A DNA stretch of 64,000 bases, from contig NZ_LZSQ01000037.1 in the NCBI RefSeq assembly GCF_001665535.1, positions 1 to 64,000 on the forward strand, read 5' to 3'. Below, piece by piece: positions 42,734 to 51,457 of this stretch. The notes under the pieces were generated by a model. That model was not told the DNA's origin, did not search any database, and saw only the letters and a program-made list of their open reading frames with translations. This DNA comes from Mycobacterium sp. 852002-51961_SCH5331710. Its GTDB lineage: Bacteria; Actinomycetota; Actinomycetes; Mycobacteriales; Mycobacteriaceae. The translations under genes and the position numbers were made by a program. The number at the start of each line of letters is the position of its first letter. Within the stretch, counting starts at the first letter, position 1.

Positions 42734-43935
42734 AAAATGGCTCCGGATTCCTTGAGTTCTTCGATGGTGTCCCACTCGATCCCGGCGTCCATGAGGATCT
42801 CCTCGGTGTGCTGACCGTGCTCGGGCGCACCACCGGGAGTGACCGACCGCTCGTTGAACTGAACGGGATTGGTGGGCAGCGAGAACGGCACACCGTTGAC
42901 GGTCTGGGTATGGGCGACATATCCGTTGGCCGTGATGGCGGGGTCGTCGCAGAGTTCACCCGGGGTCTGCACAATTCCCCACGCACCCGAGAGCGGTGCC
43001 AGCGTCTCCCGCCACTCGGCCAGGGTGCGCTTGGCGAACGCCTCGTCGAGCAAGGCGATGAGGGCGACCCGGTTCTCGAACCGTGATGCCGGGTCGGCGA
43101 ATCGCGGATCGTCGATCAGTTCCGGAAGCCCGATCACGCGCATCGCTTCGGCGTAGAACTTGTCGAGTTGCAGCATCATCAACTGGACGTAGCGTCCGTC
43201 CTTCGTGCGGTACGTCCCGACGAGCGGGTTCGGTGCATCCGCATGACCGAACTTGGGAATGGCGCTGCCACCGTGGATTTGGCTCACCGCGACGTCGGGG
43301 CTGAGGTTCCAGGCCGCAAGTCCGAGCAGCGACACGTCGACGACCGATCCCTCGCCGGTCGTCGCCTTCTTGTACAGCGCCGCGGCGATACCGCCTGCGA
43401 TGGTCATGCCGCCGAGGAGGTCACCGAATGCCGGGCGGGAGCGGACGAGCTCGTCCTTCTCCTCCGTCAGCGCGGTGGCGATCCCGCCGCGCGCCCAGTA
43501 CGAGACGCCGTCATAGCCCGGCTTGTCTGCGTCCGGCCCCTTGGGGCCGTGGCCGGATCCCCGCACGTACACAATGCTCGGATTGACCGCCCGGATATCG
43601 TCGACGTCGATGCCGAACTTCCGGCGGCGATCGGGCAGATAGCTGGTCAGAAACACATCGCAGGTCTTGGCCAGTGCGTGCACCACATCCCGACCGCCCG
43701 GCGTGCTCAGATCGACGCCGATCGATTTCTTGCCGCGATTCGGGATCTCGATCATGTAGTTGACCGAACCACCACCCTCATCGACGATCCCCATGGTGAC
43801 GAGGCCACGCTGCGGATCACCGCCGTCACGCGGTTCGACCTTGATGACCTCGGCACCCCACTCGGCGAGCACTGCACCAGCCGACGGCACAAATGTCCAT
43901 GCGGCGACCTCCAGCACGCGAACTCCGTTGAGCAC
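42730..43935 (-). CDS. CaiB/BaiF family III CoA-transferase
   Basis: A 401-residue family III CoA-transferase. LNGVRVLEVAAWTFVPSAG at the N terminus, EWGAEVIKVEPRDGGDP, and RPAFGDLLGGMTIAGGIAAAL with the catalytic Asp in place. It is intact and single-unit, unlike the fused protein at 30532. It transfers CoA between acids without ATP. It is the first gene of a two-gene unit with the P450. Upstream DNA holds a near-copy of the 14246 palindrome and a GAGAAT half-site. Confidence 0.88.
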   Translation of the reverse strand: MLNGVRVLEVAAWTFVPSAGAVLAEWGAEVIKVEPRDGGDPQRGLVTMGIVDEGGGSVNYMIEIPNRGKKSIGVDLSTPGGRDVVHALAKTCDVFLTSYLPDRRRKFGIDVDDIRAVNPSIVYVRGSGHGPKGPDADKPGYDGVSYWARGGIATALTEEKDELVRSRPAFGDLLGGMTIAGGIAAALYKKATTGEGSVVDVSLLGLAAWNLSPDVAVSQIHGGSAIPKFGHADAPNPLVGTYRTKDGRYVQLMMLQLDKFYAEAMRVIGLPELIDDPRFADPASRFENRVALIALLDEAFAKRTLAEWRETLAPLSGAWGIVQTPGELCDDPAITANGYVAHTQTVNGVPFSLPTNPVQFNERSVTPGGAPEHGQHTEEILMDAGIEWDTIEELKESGAIL

Positions 43936-43979
43936 GTTATCGACGGAAATGTCGTCCTCCTACAAGCGTTAACGGACAT

Positions 43980-43993
43980 TTTCAGATTTGAGA
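43980..43993. promoter_or_regulatory. Near-copy of the TCTCAGATCTGAGA site
   Basis: TTTCAGATTTGAGA matches the perfect palindrome at 14246 in 12 of 14 positions. It lies 45 bases upstream of the CoA-transferase/P450 unit, so the regulator at 14294 may also control this unit. A GAGAAT half-site overlaps its right side (43990-43995). Confidence 0.5.
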
Positions 43994-44022
43994 ATCACAC
44001 TATCTTGGGGGTTGTATGCGCG

Positions 44023-44571
44023 CTACGGCCGCCGGGACAGACGCTCGGGGAGCGCCGGGTCACCGCTGTCCCAGAATGCCCGCCAGGTCGGCATCCGGTG
44101 GGGCATCTGGGCGCGCAGCGGTACATCGGTGGGCCACCGGATGAATTCCGGCCCGGGCCGCTCAGTCACGTCGACGGAGTACCAGGGATGCTCGCGTCGC
44201 TTGACGAAGTACCAGGCGCCGTTACGACGCTCGTAGACGTCGTCGTAGCGCATCGTGATGACATACCACCCGTCGCCGTCCTCATGCTCGGCCCGGCAGT
44301 AGGTCGAGCCCGTCGCATGGTCAGGATCGGCGAAGTCGAATACATGCCCGCAGATCAAGTGGATGCTTCGATAGAACCTCCGCAACACGTCGTCGTACCA
44401 CTGCCTGAGCGCCGCTCTACCGATGCCGTGCGACCCGGCGTGCACGTCGTCGACGAACAACGCCACCAGGGCATCGAGATCTCGCGCATCGAGCGCCATG
44501 GCGTAGCGGCTGGGCAGTTGGGCGATCTCGATGCTGGACTCGAGTCGATCCACCCGGTCGGACATCGACAT
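44023..44571 (-). CDS. SnoaL/NTF2-like protein
   Basis: A 182-residue NTF2-fold protein. SIEIAQLPSRYAMALDARDLDALVALF at the N terminus is the standard SnoaL_4 opening, followed by FVDDVHAG, RSIHLICGHVFDF and YERRNGAWYFVKRREHPWY. Members include scytalone-dehydratase-like and ketosteroid-isomerase-like enzymes; the His in SIHLICGH and the acidic residues near the N terminus are candidate catalytic groups. Alternative ATGs lie 6 bases apart at its start. It is divergent from the ligase at 44696 across a strong operator motif. Confidence 0.8.
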   Translation of the reverse strand: MSMSDRVDRLESSIEIAQLPSRYAMALDARDLDALVALFVDDVHAGSHGIGRAALRQWYDDVLRRFYRSIHLICGHVFDFADPDHATGSTYCRAEHEDGDGWYVITMRYDDVYERRNGAWYFVKRREHPWYSVDVTERPGPEFIRWPTDVPLRAQMPHRMPTWRAFWDSGDPALPERLSRRP

Positions 44572-44602
44572 GGCCGGAGTCTAATGGCCGGGGACAACCC
44601 GC

Positions 44603-44618
44603 GAGAACCGATATTCTC
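44603..44618. promoter_or_regulatory. Copy of the island operator motif
   Basis: GAGAACCGATATTCTC: arms match at 5 of 6 positions around a 4-base spacer, and both fit GAGAAY/RTTCTC exactly. It lies between the divergent NTF2-like gene (start 44571) and ligase gene (start 44696). Confidence 0.65.
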
Positions 44619-44695
44619 GTTTTCGGTGAGGATGGCTATCCTGTTGAGACCAGCCCGTCCCCGTCCGAGCGCAGGACCGCTAAGGAATCCACCCC

Positions 44696-46306
44696 GTGCC
44701 TTTTCCGACACTAACGCCCACGATCCCCGTCCTCGTCAGATCGTCTGCGGCGCAGTTCGGAGACAAGCCGTTTCTCATCTCGGATGGTCAGACGCTGACC
44801 TACGCCGACCTGGACCAGCGGTCGGCCCGGTTGGCGACGGCGTTGCTCGATGAGGGCTTCGGAAAGGGCGACCACGTCGGCATCCTGATGCCCAACAGCG
44901 TCGACTGGGCGGTCGCCTGGTTCGCGATTACGCGCATCGGCGCGGTCGCGGTGCCGTTGAACACGTTCTACAAGGCGTCTGAGCTGGCCTGGACCGCCCG
45001 CCACGCCGATCTGCGCGCAATCCTCGCCCTCTCGAGCTTCCGTGGCCACAACTTCCTCGACCGCCTCGAGGAAGCGCTGCCCGGCCTTGCCGACCAGGGC
45101 AGTCCTGGCAACCTGGCCGTCACCGGCGCGCCGTTTCTGCGCACGATCGCGGTGTGGGGACGCTGTGACCGGGCGTGGGCGACGACGCTGTCCGTCAGCG
45201 CGGATACGCGATACGGCGCCGACTTCTTGGCGGAGGTCGAGTCGTGCGTGACGCCGGCCGACGACGCGATGATCATCTACACCTCGGGTAGCACCGGAGA
45301 TCCGAAAGGCCCTGTGCACACGCAGGGTACGTTGGTGCGCCACACGTACAACCTGACCTTCGACTACGGCGTCACGAACACCACCGTGATGTTCACGGCG
45401 ATGCCGTTCTTCTGGGTCGGCGGCCTGATCACCGGCATCCACGCCGTGATCCACCACGGTGCGACGCTGGTGACCCAGCCCGCGTTCGACGCGGCTGACG
45501 CGCTCGAGTTGATCGAGCGTCATCGTGCGACCATCACGCTGGGTTGGCCACAACAAGGCCAGTCGTTGGCCGAGCACCCGGACTTCGCGAGGCGCGACCT
45601 CAGCTCGGTCCAGCGCACCAGCATGCCCGCCATGGTGCCCCCCGAGCGCCGGCCGAAAGGTCCCAATGCGCTCGGGATGACCGAACTCTGCGGCAATCAC
45701 ATCGGCGTCGACCCGTATCCACCGCAGCCGGCCGATCGCTCGGTGACGGGCGGCTATTCGATCGAGGGGTTGTCGCATGTTCTCGTCGACCCGGAGACGG
45801 GAGACCCTGTTCCCCCGGGCAGCAACGGCGAGATCTGGGTGCGTGGCTACTCGCTCATGCAGCGGCTGTACAAGCGTGAGCGTGAGGACGTGTTCACACC
45901 CGACGGCTATTACCGCACGGGTGACTGCGGAATCCAGTCCGACGACGGCTGGATCAAGTTCACCGGGAGGTTGGGCGACCTGATCAAAACCAGTGGCGGA
46001 ACCAACGTCACACCGGGAGAAGTGGAATCGGCCCTGTCGAGTTGCGACGGCGTTCTCGAGGCGTATGTCATCGGTGCCGAGGACGGCCACAGCGGAACGA
46101 TCGTCGCCGCGGCGGTGGTTCCGCGGGGCGACGCGCAGCTGGATGCCGAAGCGCTGCGGGCAGATGTCCGTAGCCGCCTGTCGGCATACAAGGTTCCGAA
46201 GTTCATCTGGGTCACCGACAAAGAGGCGCTGCCGTTCACTGCCACGGGCAAGGTCAAGAAGTCGGACCTCGCCAAGCAGCTCAGTGATCTCTTGTCAGAG
46301 AAGTGA
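44696..46306 (+). CDS. Acyl-CoA ligase (ANL superfamily)
   Basis: A 536-residue ligase. P-loop IYTSGSTGDPKGPVH (about 196-210), ALGMTELCGNHIG, DGYYRTGDCGIQSDD, hinge TGRLGDLIKTSGGTNV and C-terminal lysine in TATGKVKKSDL. GTG 44696 follows AAGGAA. The N-terminal segment LTYADLDQRSARLATALLDEG is typical of medium/long-chain or ring-acid ligases. It appears to be a single-gene unit controlled by the operator at 44603. It is the fourth ligase in the window. Confidence 0.9.
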   Translation: MPFPTLTPTIPVLVRSSAAQFGDKPFLISDGQTLTYADLDQRSARLATALLDEGFGKGDHVGILMPNSVDWAVAWFAITRIGAVAVPLNTFYKASELAWTARHADLRAILALSSFRGHNFLDRLEEALPGLADQGSPGNLAVTGAPFLRTIAVWGRCDRAWATTLSVSADTRYGADFLAEVESCVTPADDAMIIYTSGSTGDPKGPVHTQGTLVRHTYNLTFDYGVTNTTVMFTAMPFFWVGGLITGIHAVIHHGATLVTQPAFDAADALELIERHRATITLGWPQQGQSLAEHPDFARRDLSSVQRTSMPAMVPPERRPKGPNALGMTELCGNHIGVDPYPPQPADRSVTGGYSIEGLSHVLVDPETGDPVPPGSNGEIWVRGYSLMQRLYKREREDVFTPDGYYRTGDCGIQSDDGWIKFTGRLGDLIKTSGGTNVTPGEVESALSSCDGVLEAYVIGAEDGHSGTIVAAAVVPRGDAQLDAEALRADVRSRLSAYKVPKFIWVTDKEALPFTATGKVKKSDLAKQLSDLLSEK

Positions 46307-46380
46307 GGCGGCAGCGTCGGCGTTCGGCCCGGACACCGTGGTGCGCCCGGTAGCTCTCGCGAAGATGGTTTTCCATTCTC

Positions 46381-46396
46381 GGAAACTTGCATTCTC
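46381..46396. promoter_or_regulatory. Copy of the island operator motif
   Basis: GGAAACTTGCATTCTC: right half perfect, left half 4 of 6, 4-base spacer. A second ATTCTC lies 16 bases upstream (46375-46380), flanked by TTTCC and GGAAA. The element is about 85 bases before the DapB-like gene at 46478. Confidence 0.45.
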
Positions 46397-46477
46397 ACTC
46401 CGGTACATTCGCGACGAGGCATTGGAACCGGGCCACCTCCCCGATCCCCGCTCTGGGATACCGAAGGAGCTCAATCC

Positions 46478-47557
46478 GTGACTGACAAGCCATTACGGGT
46501 CGCCGTCATATCCACCGGTTGGATCAGCAGCCTGTCGATCCGTGCGATCGCTCGCCGGCCACACCTTGACCTGGTCGGGGTGTGGGTACACAGCACCGAG
46601 AAGGTTGGAGGCGACGCCGGCGAGATCGTCGGGTTGGGCCCGATCGGGATGATCACCACCGGTGATCTCGACGACATCATCGCCGCGAGGCCCGATTGCG
46701 TGGTCTACGGCGCGGCCAGCCCGGAGATGGACGCCGCCGCGGTGCGCGACTACCTCCGTCTGCTCAATGCCGGACTCAACGTGGTGACCACCAACACCCC
46801 GGGAATGATGTTCCCCGACAGGTGGATCCCGCAGCTGGCCGATCAGGTCCGTGCCGCCGCGTTGTCCGGAGGAGCCACGATCTACACGTCGGGTATCGAA
46901 CCCGGTTTCGCCGGCGACCAACTCGCGGTGCTGCTGAGCACGCTGTCCAACACCATCCGGTCCATACGGGCGCAGGAGATCTTCGACTACTCGGCATACC
47001 CCAACCGGGACCTCATGATCGACGCCATGGGTTTCGGCAAACCCCTCGATTTCACGCCGCTCCTCGAACTCGACGGTGCCCAACAGTTCGCCTGGGGACC
47101 GCCGATCGGGTTGGTGGCCAGAGCTCTTGGTGTTGAGCTCGAGAAGGTCACCGAGTCCTACGAGCGGGTGCTCACTCCGCGAGATCTGCATGTCGCGTGT
47201 GGAACCATTCCCGCGGGAACCTGCGGCGCGGTGCGGGCCGAGACCACCGGCATCGTCGACGGCCACCCCGTGATCACCATCGACCACATCAATCGGATGG
47301 CGCCCGACCTGGCACCCGAGTGGGCCTCGGCGCCCAACGGCACCTACCGGCTGATCATCGACGGGCAACCCCACATCCGGTGTGACCTGAACCTCGGCAC
47401 CGAGGACACGCCAGAGTCGGCCAACGCCAACGCGATGGAGGCGACGGCCATGCGGGTCGTCAACGCCATCCCCTACGTCGTCGACGCGGCGCCGGGAATC
47501 GCCACGTCGCTGGATCTGCCGATCACGGCCCCCCGCAACGCGCTGGACTTCGGCTAG
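46478..47557 (+). CDS. DapB-like NAD(P)-binding protein (dihydrodipicolinate reductase-like)
   Basis: A 359-residue two-domain protein with a Rossmann N terminus (VAVISTGWISSLSIRAI, a degenerate Gly motif), VVYGAASPEMD, and TSGIEPGFAGDQLAVLLS. The C terminus carries the family signature VVNAIPYVVDAAPGI. It belongs to the mycobacterial group annotated as dihydrodipicolinate reductase N-terminal-domain proteins, whose real reaction is not established to my knowledge. A redox role on a keto or amino substrate is only inferred. GTG 46478 follows GAAGGAG. It is one of five paralogs within 14 kb. Confidence 0.78.
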   Translation: MTDKPLRVAVISTGWISSLSIRAIARRPHLDLVGVWVHSTEKVGGDAGEIVGLGPIGMITTGDLDDIIAARPDCVVYGAASPEMDAAAVRDYLRLLNAGLNVVTTNTPGMMFPDRWIPQLADQVRAAALSGGATIYTSGIEPGFAGDQLAVLLSTLSNTIRSIRAQEIFDYSAYPNRDLMIDAMGFGKPLDFTPLLELDGAQQFAWGPPIGLVARALGVELEKVTESYERVLTPRDLHVACGTIPAGTCGAVRAETTGIVDGHPVITIDHINRMAPDLAPEWASAPNGTYRLIIDGQPHIRCDLNLGTEDTPESANANAMEATAMRVVNAIPYVVDAAPGIATSLDLPITAPRNALDFG

Positions 47558-48335
47558 ACCGTGAACATCGGTCCGCGAGGTGCGCCCCGCACCTCATTGC
47601 CTCCGTCGATCGCGAAACTCTGGCCAGTCATCCAGCCGGATTCCGGTCCTGCCAGGTAGCGCACGCCGGGAGCGATGTCATCGGAGACACCCAGCCTGCC
47701 CAGCGGTACCCGTTCCAGGAAGCTGCTCGTCAACTCCTCGAGGTGGATGTAGCCCTGAGTAGTGGCCGCTTCCGTCAAACCCGGACGTACCGCGTTGACC
47801 CGGATACCGCGCGGGCCCAGTTCTGAGGCGGCGACACGAATGAACATCTCGAGCGCGGCCTTGCCCGCAGAGTAGTGACCCAACCCCTCCATCGGAATCT
47901 TGGCGGATGTCGACGAGATGAACACGATCGAGCCGCCGTCCGTCATCAGCGGCGCCGAATAGCGCAACGCCAGAAAGTTCGAACGCAGGTTGCCCATCAC
48001 GAAATTCGTGAAGGTTTCGAGGTCCTGTTCGACGAGCGGCCCGTGCCGCCGCCGGCCACCGTGCCGACGACGATGTTCAACCGACCGTGGACATCGTGGG
48101 CGGACTGTGCCGCCGCTTTCACGGTGTCCTCGTCTTCGGGGTCCCCCTTCTGCAGCACGATCTCCGCGTCCGGCGCGGCCTCATGAATTCGGTCGCGCGT
48201 CGCTTCGAGCCGCTTCATGGATCGCCCCAGCAAGTACAACGTCGCACCGTCGATCGCCAGCAGTCTGGCTGAGGCCTGGGCGATACCCGCCGATGCACCG
48301 AGAACGAACGCCGTCTGACCGTCGAGAACACCCAT
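47554..48335 (-). pseudogene. SDR gene broken by a single-base frameshift
   Basis: The N-terminal part (48335 to about 48040) reads MGVLDGQTAFVLGASAGIAQ then LNIVVGTVAGGGTG; the C-terminal part continues in another frame as PLVEQDLETFTNFVMGNLRS then HYSAGKAALEMF and TGQSFAIDGGNE. Joined at the GGGCC run near 48038-48042, they make a complete SDR of about 260 residues, with the Tyr-x-x-x-Lys as YSAGK. Restoring one base (for example a third C on the minus strand) repairs it. It could be a real pseudogene or a sequencing error in a homopolymer. GTG/ATG starts at 48353 and 48335 are both possible. Confidence 0.83.
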
Positions 48336-48379
48336 GATCGGTGAAGCTATCACTTACGCAACGGACGCTCTCCAAAACC

Positions 48380-48395
48380 GTTAATCCGAATTCTC
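48380..48395. promoter_or_regulatory. Copy of the island operator motif
   Basis: GTTAATCCGAATTCTC: right half perfect, left half 4 of 6, 4-base spacer. It lies between the divergent frameshifted SDR and the intact SDR at 48416, at about -36 to -21 of a likely leaderless start. A TAGCGT (48404-48409) would serve as the -10 element. Confidence 0.45.
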
Positions 48396-48415
48396 AGGTG
48401 CGGTAGCGTGCGCGT

Positions 48416-49237
48416 GTGCCAGACATGACCGACAAGGTCGCGCTCATCACCGGGGCGGCGCGCGGACAGGGCCGCGCTCATGCCGAGAGGCTCAGCGCCG
48501 ATGGTGCCGACGTCATTCTCGTCGACATCGCGGGGCCGCTACCACCGAGTGTCCCCTACGATTCCGCCACACCTGACGATCTGGCCCAGACGGCGAAAAT
48601 GGTTGAAGCCAATGGCCGGCGGGCGGTGACGGCGGTCGTCGACACTCGAGATCACGACGGGCTTTGCGCAGCTGTCGACAACGCGGTCGCAGAGCTCGGA
48701 CGGCTCGATGTCATCGTCGCCAACGCGGGCATCTGTGTGCCGGCCGCGTGGGATCAGGTGTCGCCGCGTGACTTCCAGGACACCATCGACATCAACATCG
48801 TCGGTACCTGGAACACGGTGATGGCGGGGGCCAAACACATCATCGCCGGCGGGCGGGGTGGCTCCATCATCCTCGTCAGCTCGGCGGCCGGCCTCACAAT
48901 GGAGCCGTTCATGATCGCCTACACGGCCAGCAAGCACGCTGTGACGGCGCTGGCCCGTTCGTTCGCCGCCGAACTCGGCAAATACCACATCCGAGTCAAC
49001 AGCTTGCACCCCGGCTCGGTGGCGACGCCGATGGGAAGCGGTCGAATGATCGAGGCGATGGCCGAGGCGGCGAAGTCGAATCCGGCGCTGCGGCCCGGCT
49101 TCACAAAGCAACTTATGCCCGACGCGATCACCACCTGCGAGGACATCGCCAGCGCCGTCGCGTGGTTGGCATCCGACGAGGCGAGATTTGTCACGGCCGC
49201 CGCCATTCCGGTGGACGTCGGTGTGACGGGCAGCTAA
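48416..49237 (+). CDS. SDR, mycofactocin-dependent type
   Basis: A 273-residue SDR. The cofactor motif TGAARGQGRAHAERL, the DIAGPLPPS insertion after the second strand, VANAGI, YTASKHAVTAL and the NSLHPGSVATPM segment fit the mycofactocin-coupled SDR family. Such enzymes keep NAD tightly bound and pass electrons to the peptide cofactor mycofactocin (family knowledge). GTG 48416 or ATG 48425 may be the start; no ribosome binding site is seen, so it is probably leaderless. It is convergent with a DapB-like gene, overlapping by four bases. A secondary alcohol substrate is likely. Confidence 0.8.
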   Translation: MPDMTDKVALITGAARGQGRAHAERLSADGADVILVDIAGPLPPSVPYDSATPDDLAQTAKMVEANGRRAVTAVVDTRDHDGLCAAVDNAVAELGRLDVIVANAGICVPAAWDQVSPRDFQDTIDINIVGTWNTVMAGAKHIIAGGRGGSIILVSSAAGLTMEPFMIAYTASKHAVTALARSFAAELGKYHIRVNSLHPGSVATPMGSGRMIEAMAEAAKSNPALRPGFTKQLMPDAITTCEDIASAVAWLASDEARFVTAAAIPVDVGVTGS

Positions 49238-50331
49238 GCGTTCGACTGCCGGGTGACAACCGACGGCCCAGACAGAGGGCTGGAGATCACGCCCGGTGGG
49301 GCTTCGACGACGCTCGGAATGGCGTTCACCGCCGCGAGCGCCGTGGCCGCGACACCGGGATTAACCCGGCCCTCGTCCGACTGTTCCAGATGCAGTTCGA
49401 GGTTCATGTTGGGATTGCCGTTGACGCGGAATACCATTCCGCCTTGGCCTTCACGCGCCGGTTTGGGCCAACGATCGGGCCACGGCGTGCTGCTGACCGT
49501 CGCGAAGTATTGAACCGCGACCGCGGGGCGGCCGCCCACGATCCCGGCGAGCTGCCACCGGTGCGCACAGATCGTTCCCTCCTGGATGACACCGAGCGCC
49601 GTCGCAAGGTCGGTCGGTGCGAGCAGCGTCTCCCAATCCAGCTCTATCCCATCGAGTTCGAATCCGAGGATAGCGGCGATGTAAGTCACCACCGTGCTCC
49701 AGTCCTTGTCGACCTTCCCCGACGCGATTCGAACCGGCACATGGCCGTCGGGCTTACCGAATCCCATCGACTCATGAAGGACGTCCCATATCGGGTACGC
49801 CTTGTCGAGGTCGACCGCGTATTCGTCCATCCGGTACGAGTCGACTCGGCCCGCTCCGGTCAGCAGAGCCGTGGGGATGTTCAGGCTGATGAACCCCGGT
49901 TCGCTGCCGGTGGCGTAGAACGTTGAATTGCCCTGAGCTGCAGCCTGTTCCAGGGCTTCTCGCCACGGCGCGGGTGCGGCCGGGGGATAGATCATCGGGA
50001 TCAGCGAGAAGGTCACCACATTGATCCCGGCTCTGAGGTACGTGGCGATGTCCGCAATCGCCTCTTCTTCGCGTCGGACGGCGGTCGCGCAGTAGGTCAC
50101 GCAGTCGGGCTTCAGCGCGAGAACAGCCGATAGGTCATCGGTCGCATGCACTCCGATCGGTGGTGCGCCGCACAGTTCTCCCGCGTCCATACCGGCCTTT
50201 TCCGGTGACGACACCTTCAGTCCGACGAGATCGAGCGAGGGGTCCTCGATGACCGCGCGCAACGCCTCCCTGCCGGTCAACCCGGTGCCGACGTGGACAA
50301 CTCGATAGCGACGACCGGACAAGTCGGTCAC
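49234..50331 (-). CDS. DapB-like NAD(P)-binding protein
   Basis: A 365-residue member of the same family as 46478. Rossmann motif VVHVGTGLTGREAL, AGMDAGELCGAPPIGV, YCATAVRREEE, TGSEPGFISLNIP, and the C-terminal AVNAIPSVVEAPPGVI. It lies downstream of the AveC-like and P450 genes (60-base gap), so it is probably co-transcribed with them. Catalytic residues of true DapB (the His-His-x-x-Lys loop) are not evident, so it is unlikely to be in lysine synthesis. Confidence 0.78.
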   Translation of the reverse strand: MTDLSGRRYRVVHVGTGLTGREALRAVIEDPSLDLVGLKVSSPEKAGMDAGELCGAPPIGVHATDDLSAVLALKPDCVTYCATAVRREEEAIADIATYLRAGINVVTFSLIPMIYPPAAPAPWREALEQAAAQGNSTFYATGSEPGFISLNIPTALLTGAGRVDSYRMDEYAVDLDKAYPIWDVLHESMGFGKPDGHVPVRIASGKVDKDWSTVVTYIAAILGFELDGIELDWETLLAPTDLATALGVIQEGTICAHRWQLAGIVGGRPAVAVQYFATVSSTPWPDRWPKPAREGQGGMVFRVNGNPNMNLELHLEQSDEGRVNPGVAATALAAVNAIPSVVEAPPGVISSPLSGPSVVTRQSNA

Positions 50332-50391
50332 GGTGTATTACCTCCTCACCCCTGCGGGGCAACAGTTCTCGTCATCGTGGAAGTGACCATG

Positions 50392-51456
50392 TCAGCGGTA
50401 GAACGGTCCTGGCTTGCCGGCTTCCTCGAGATGACCGTATGGGTCGTACAGGTTCACATCCGGATACGGGTTCTGATCGAAGGAGGGCCGCGACAGACCT
50501 GCCTCCCGCAGCCCCGCCAACACGGCCAGCGGCAGAGCGAACGACACCAGGCCTACCGTCACCGATACCAACAGCTGCCGAGTCAGGGTCACCTTTGCGC
50601 GCCCCCGCCTCGCGGGCAACCAGCGTGCGAGTCGGTTGATCAACATCAGTTCGCCACTCTCGTCCCGCACGCACATCACGGCAACCATGGCGAAGATCGG
50701 GGCGTCGTACACCGCCATGATCACGGGAAAGTGGATGTGCCCGATGTGCAGCACCGGACCGACTGCCTCTGTGTAGTAGAAGATTCCGGCTCGCATCCAG
50801 GTGAACTGGATGAGGCCGTTGATCGGGACGGCGATGATCGTCGCACCGATGAACACCCGCAGCAGCCTGTGCGGCGCCAACCAGCCGACGCGACGCATCA
50901 GCGGATCCAAGAGCCTGTCGTGCAGCTTCAAAAAGCCCAGACCGTTCAGCAGATAGTAAGCGGCGTAACCACCGAGGAATGCCAGCGCCGGTTCGAGATT
51001 CGGTGAGATGTTCACGTACGGCCAGGACAGCGGGAAGTGCAACATGCGCGGGTCGAATATTGCGAACGTCGCCCAGTTCGCCAGTGGGTCCAGCGCCCCG
51101 GTGATCAGGCCGGCGAACGCGATGATGACCGCCCAGTGCACCTTTCGCTGCCGCCACGACAACCACGCCAGTACGGCGATCAGACCGATCGCCAACGGGA
51201 TCGAGCTGATGGAGACGGCCAGCGGCCAGTTGTCGAAGCCGAGAAACGGCGGATACGGATCGGGGCCGGGATTCGGGTTCACCTTCTTCGGGTCCCCGTG
51301 CAGACCTGTCTGGATGTTCGCGATCGTCACTACGGCGAACGCCAGGTAGGCGATGAAGAACAGCGACCATCCGATCCTGGCAGGCCACGGCGAGAGGTGC
51401 GCCTCGGCCGGTTCTCCGGGAGCGGAGTTGGGCGTGCGGTCAACGGTATTGGTCAA
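50392..51456 (-). CDS. AveC-like polytopic membrane protein (spirocyclase AveC family)
   Basis: A 354-residue protein with about seven membrane spans (near residues 25-47, 78-102, 108-133, 160-181, 202-225, 246-266 and 292-317). The conserved-looking DPLANW in span 3 and YVNISPNLEP in the following loop are why I place it in the AveC family, which in avermectin synthesis shapes the spiroketal; recognition is from memory and moderate. TTG 51456 starts it, one base after the P450 stop. A membrane cyclase/dehydratase next to a P450 suggests joint action on an oxygenated lipid-like substrate. Confidence 0.68.
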   Translation of the reverse strand: MTNTVDRTPNSAPGEPAEAHLSPWPARIGWSLFFIAYLAFAVVTIANIQTGLHGDPKKVNPNPGPDPYPPFLGFDNWPLAVSISSIPLAIGLIAVLAWLSWRQRKVHWAVIIAFAGLITGALDPLANWATFAIFDPRMLHFPLSWPYVNISPNLEPALAFLGGYAAYYLLNGLGFLKLHDRLLDPLMRRVGWLAPHRLLRVFIGATIIAVPINGLIQFTWMRAGIFYYTEAVGPVLHIGHIHFPVIMAVYDAPIFAMVAVMCVRDESGELMLINRLARWLPARRGRAKVTLTRQLLVSVTVGLVSFALPLAVLAGLREAGLSRPSFDQNPYPDVNLYDPYGHLEEAGKPGPFYR

Positions 51457-51457
51457 C

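Noticed and set aside
46478..47557. Reading the DapB-like genes as lysine-pathway dihydrodipicolinate reductases
   Set aside because: They are about 100 residues longer than DapB, lack its catalytic His-His-x-x-Lys loop, and occur five times beside P450s.
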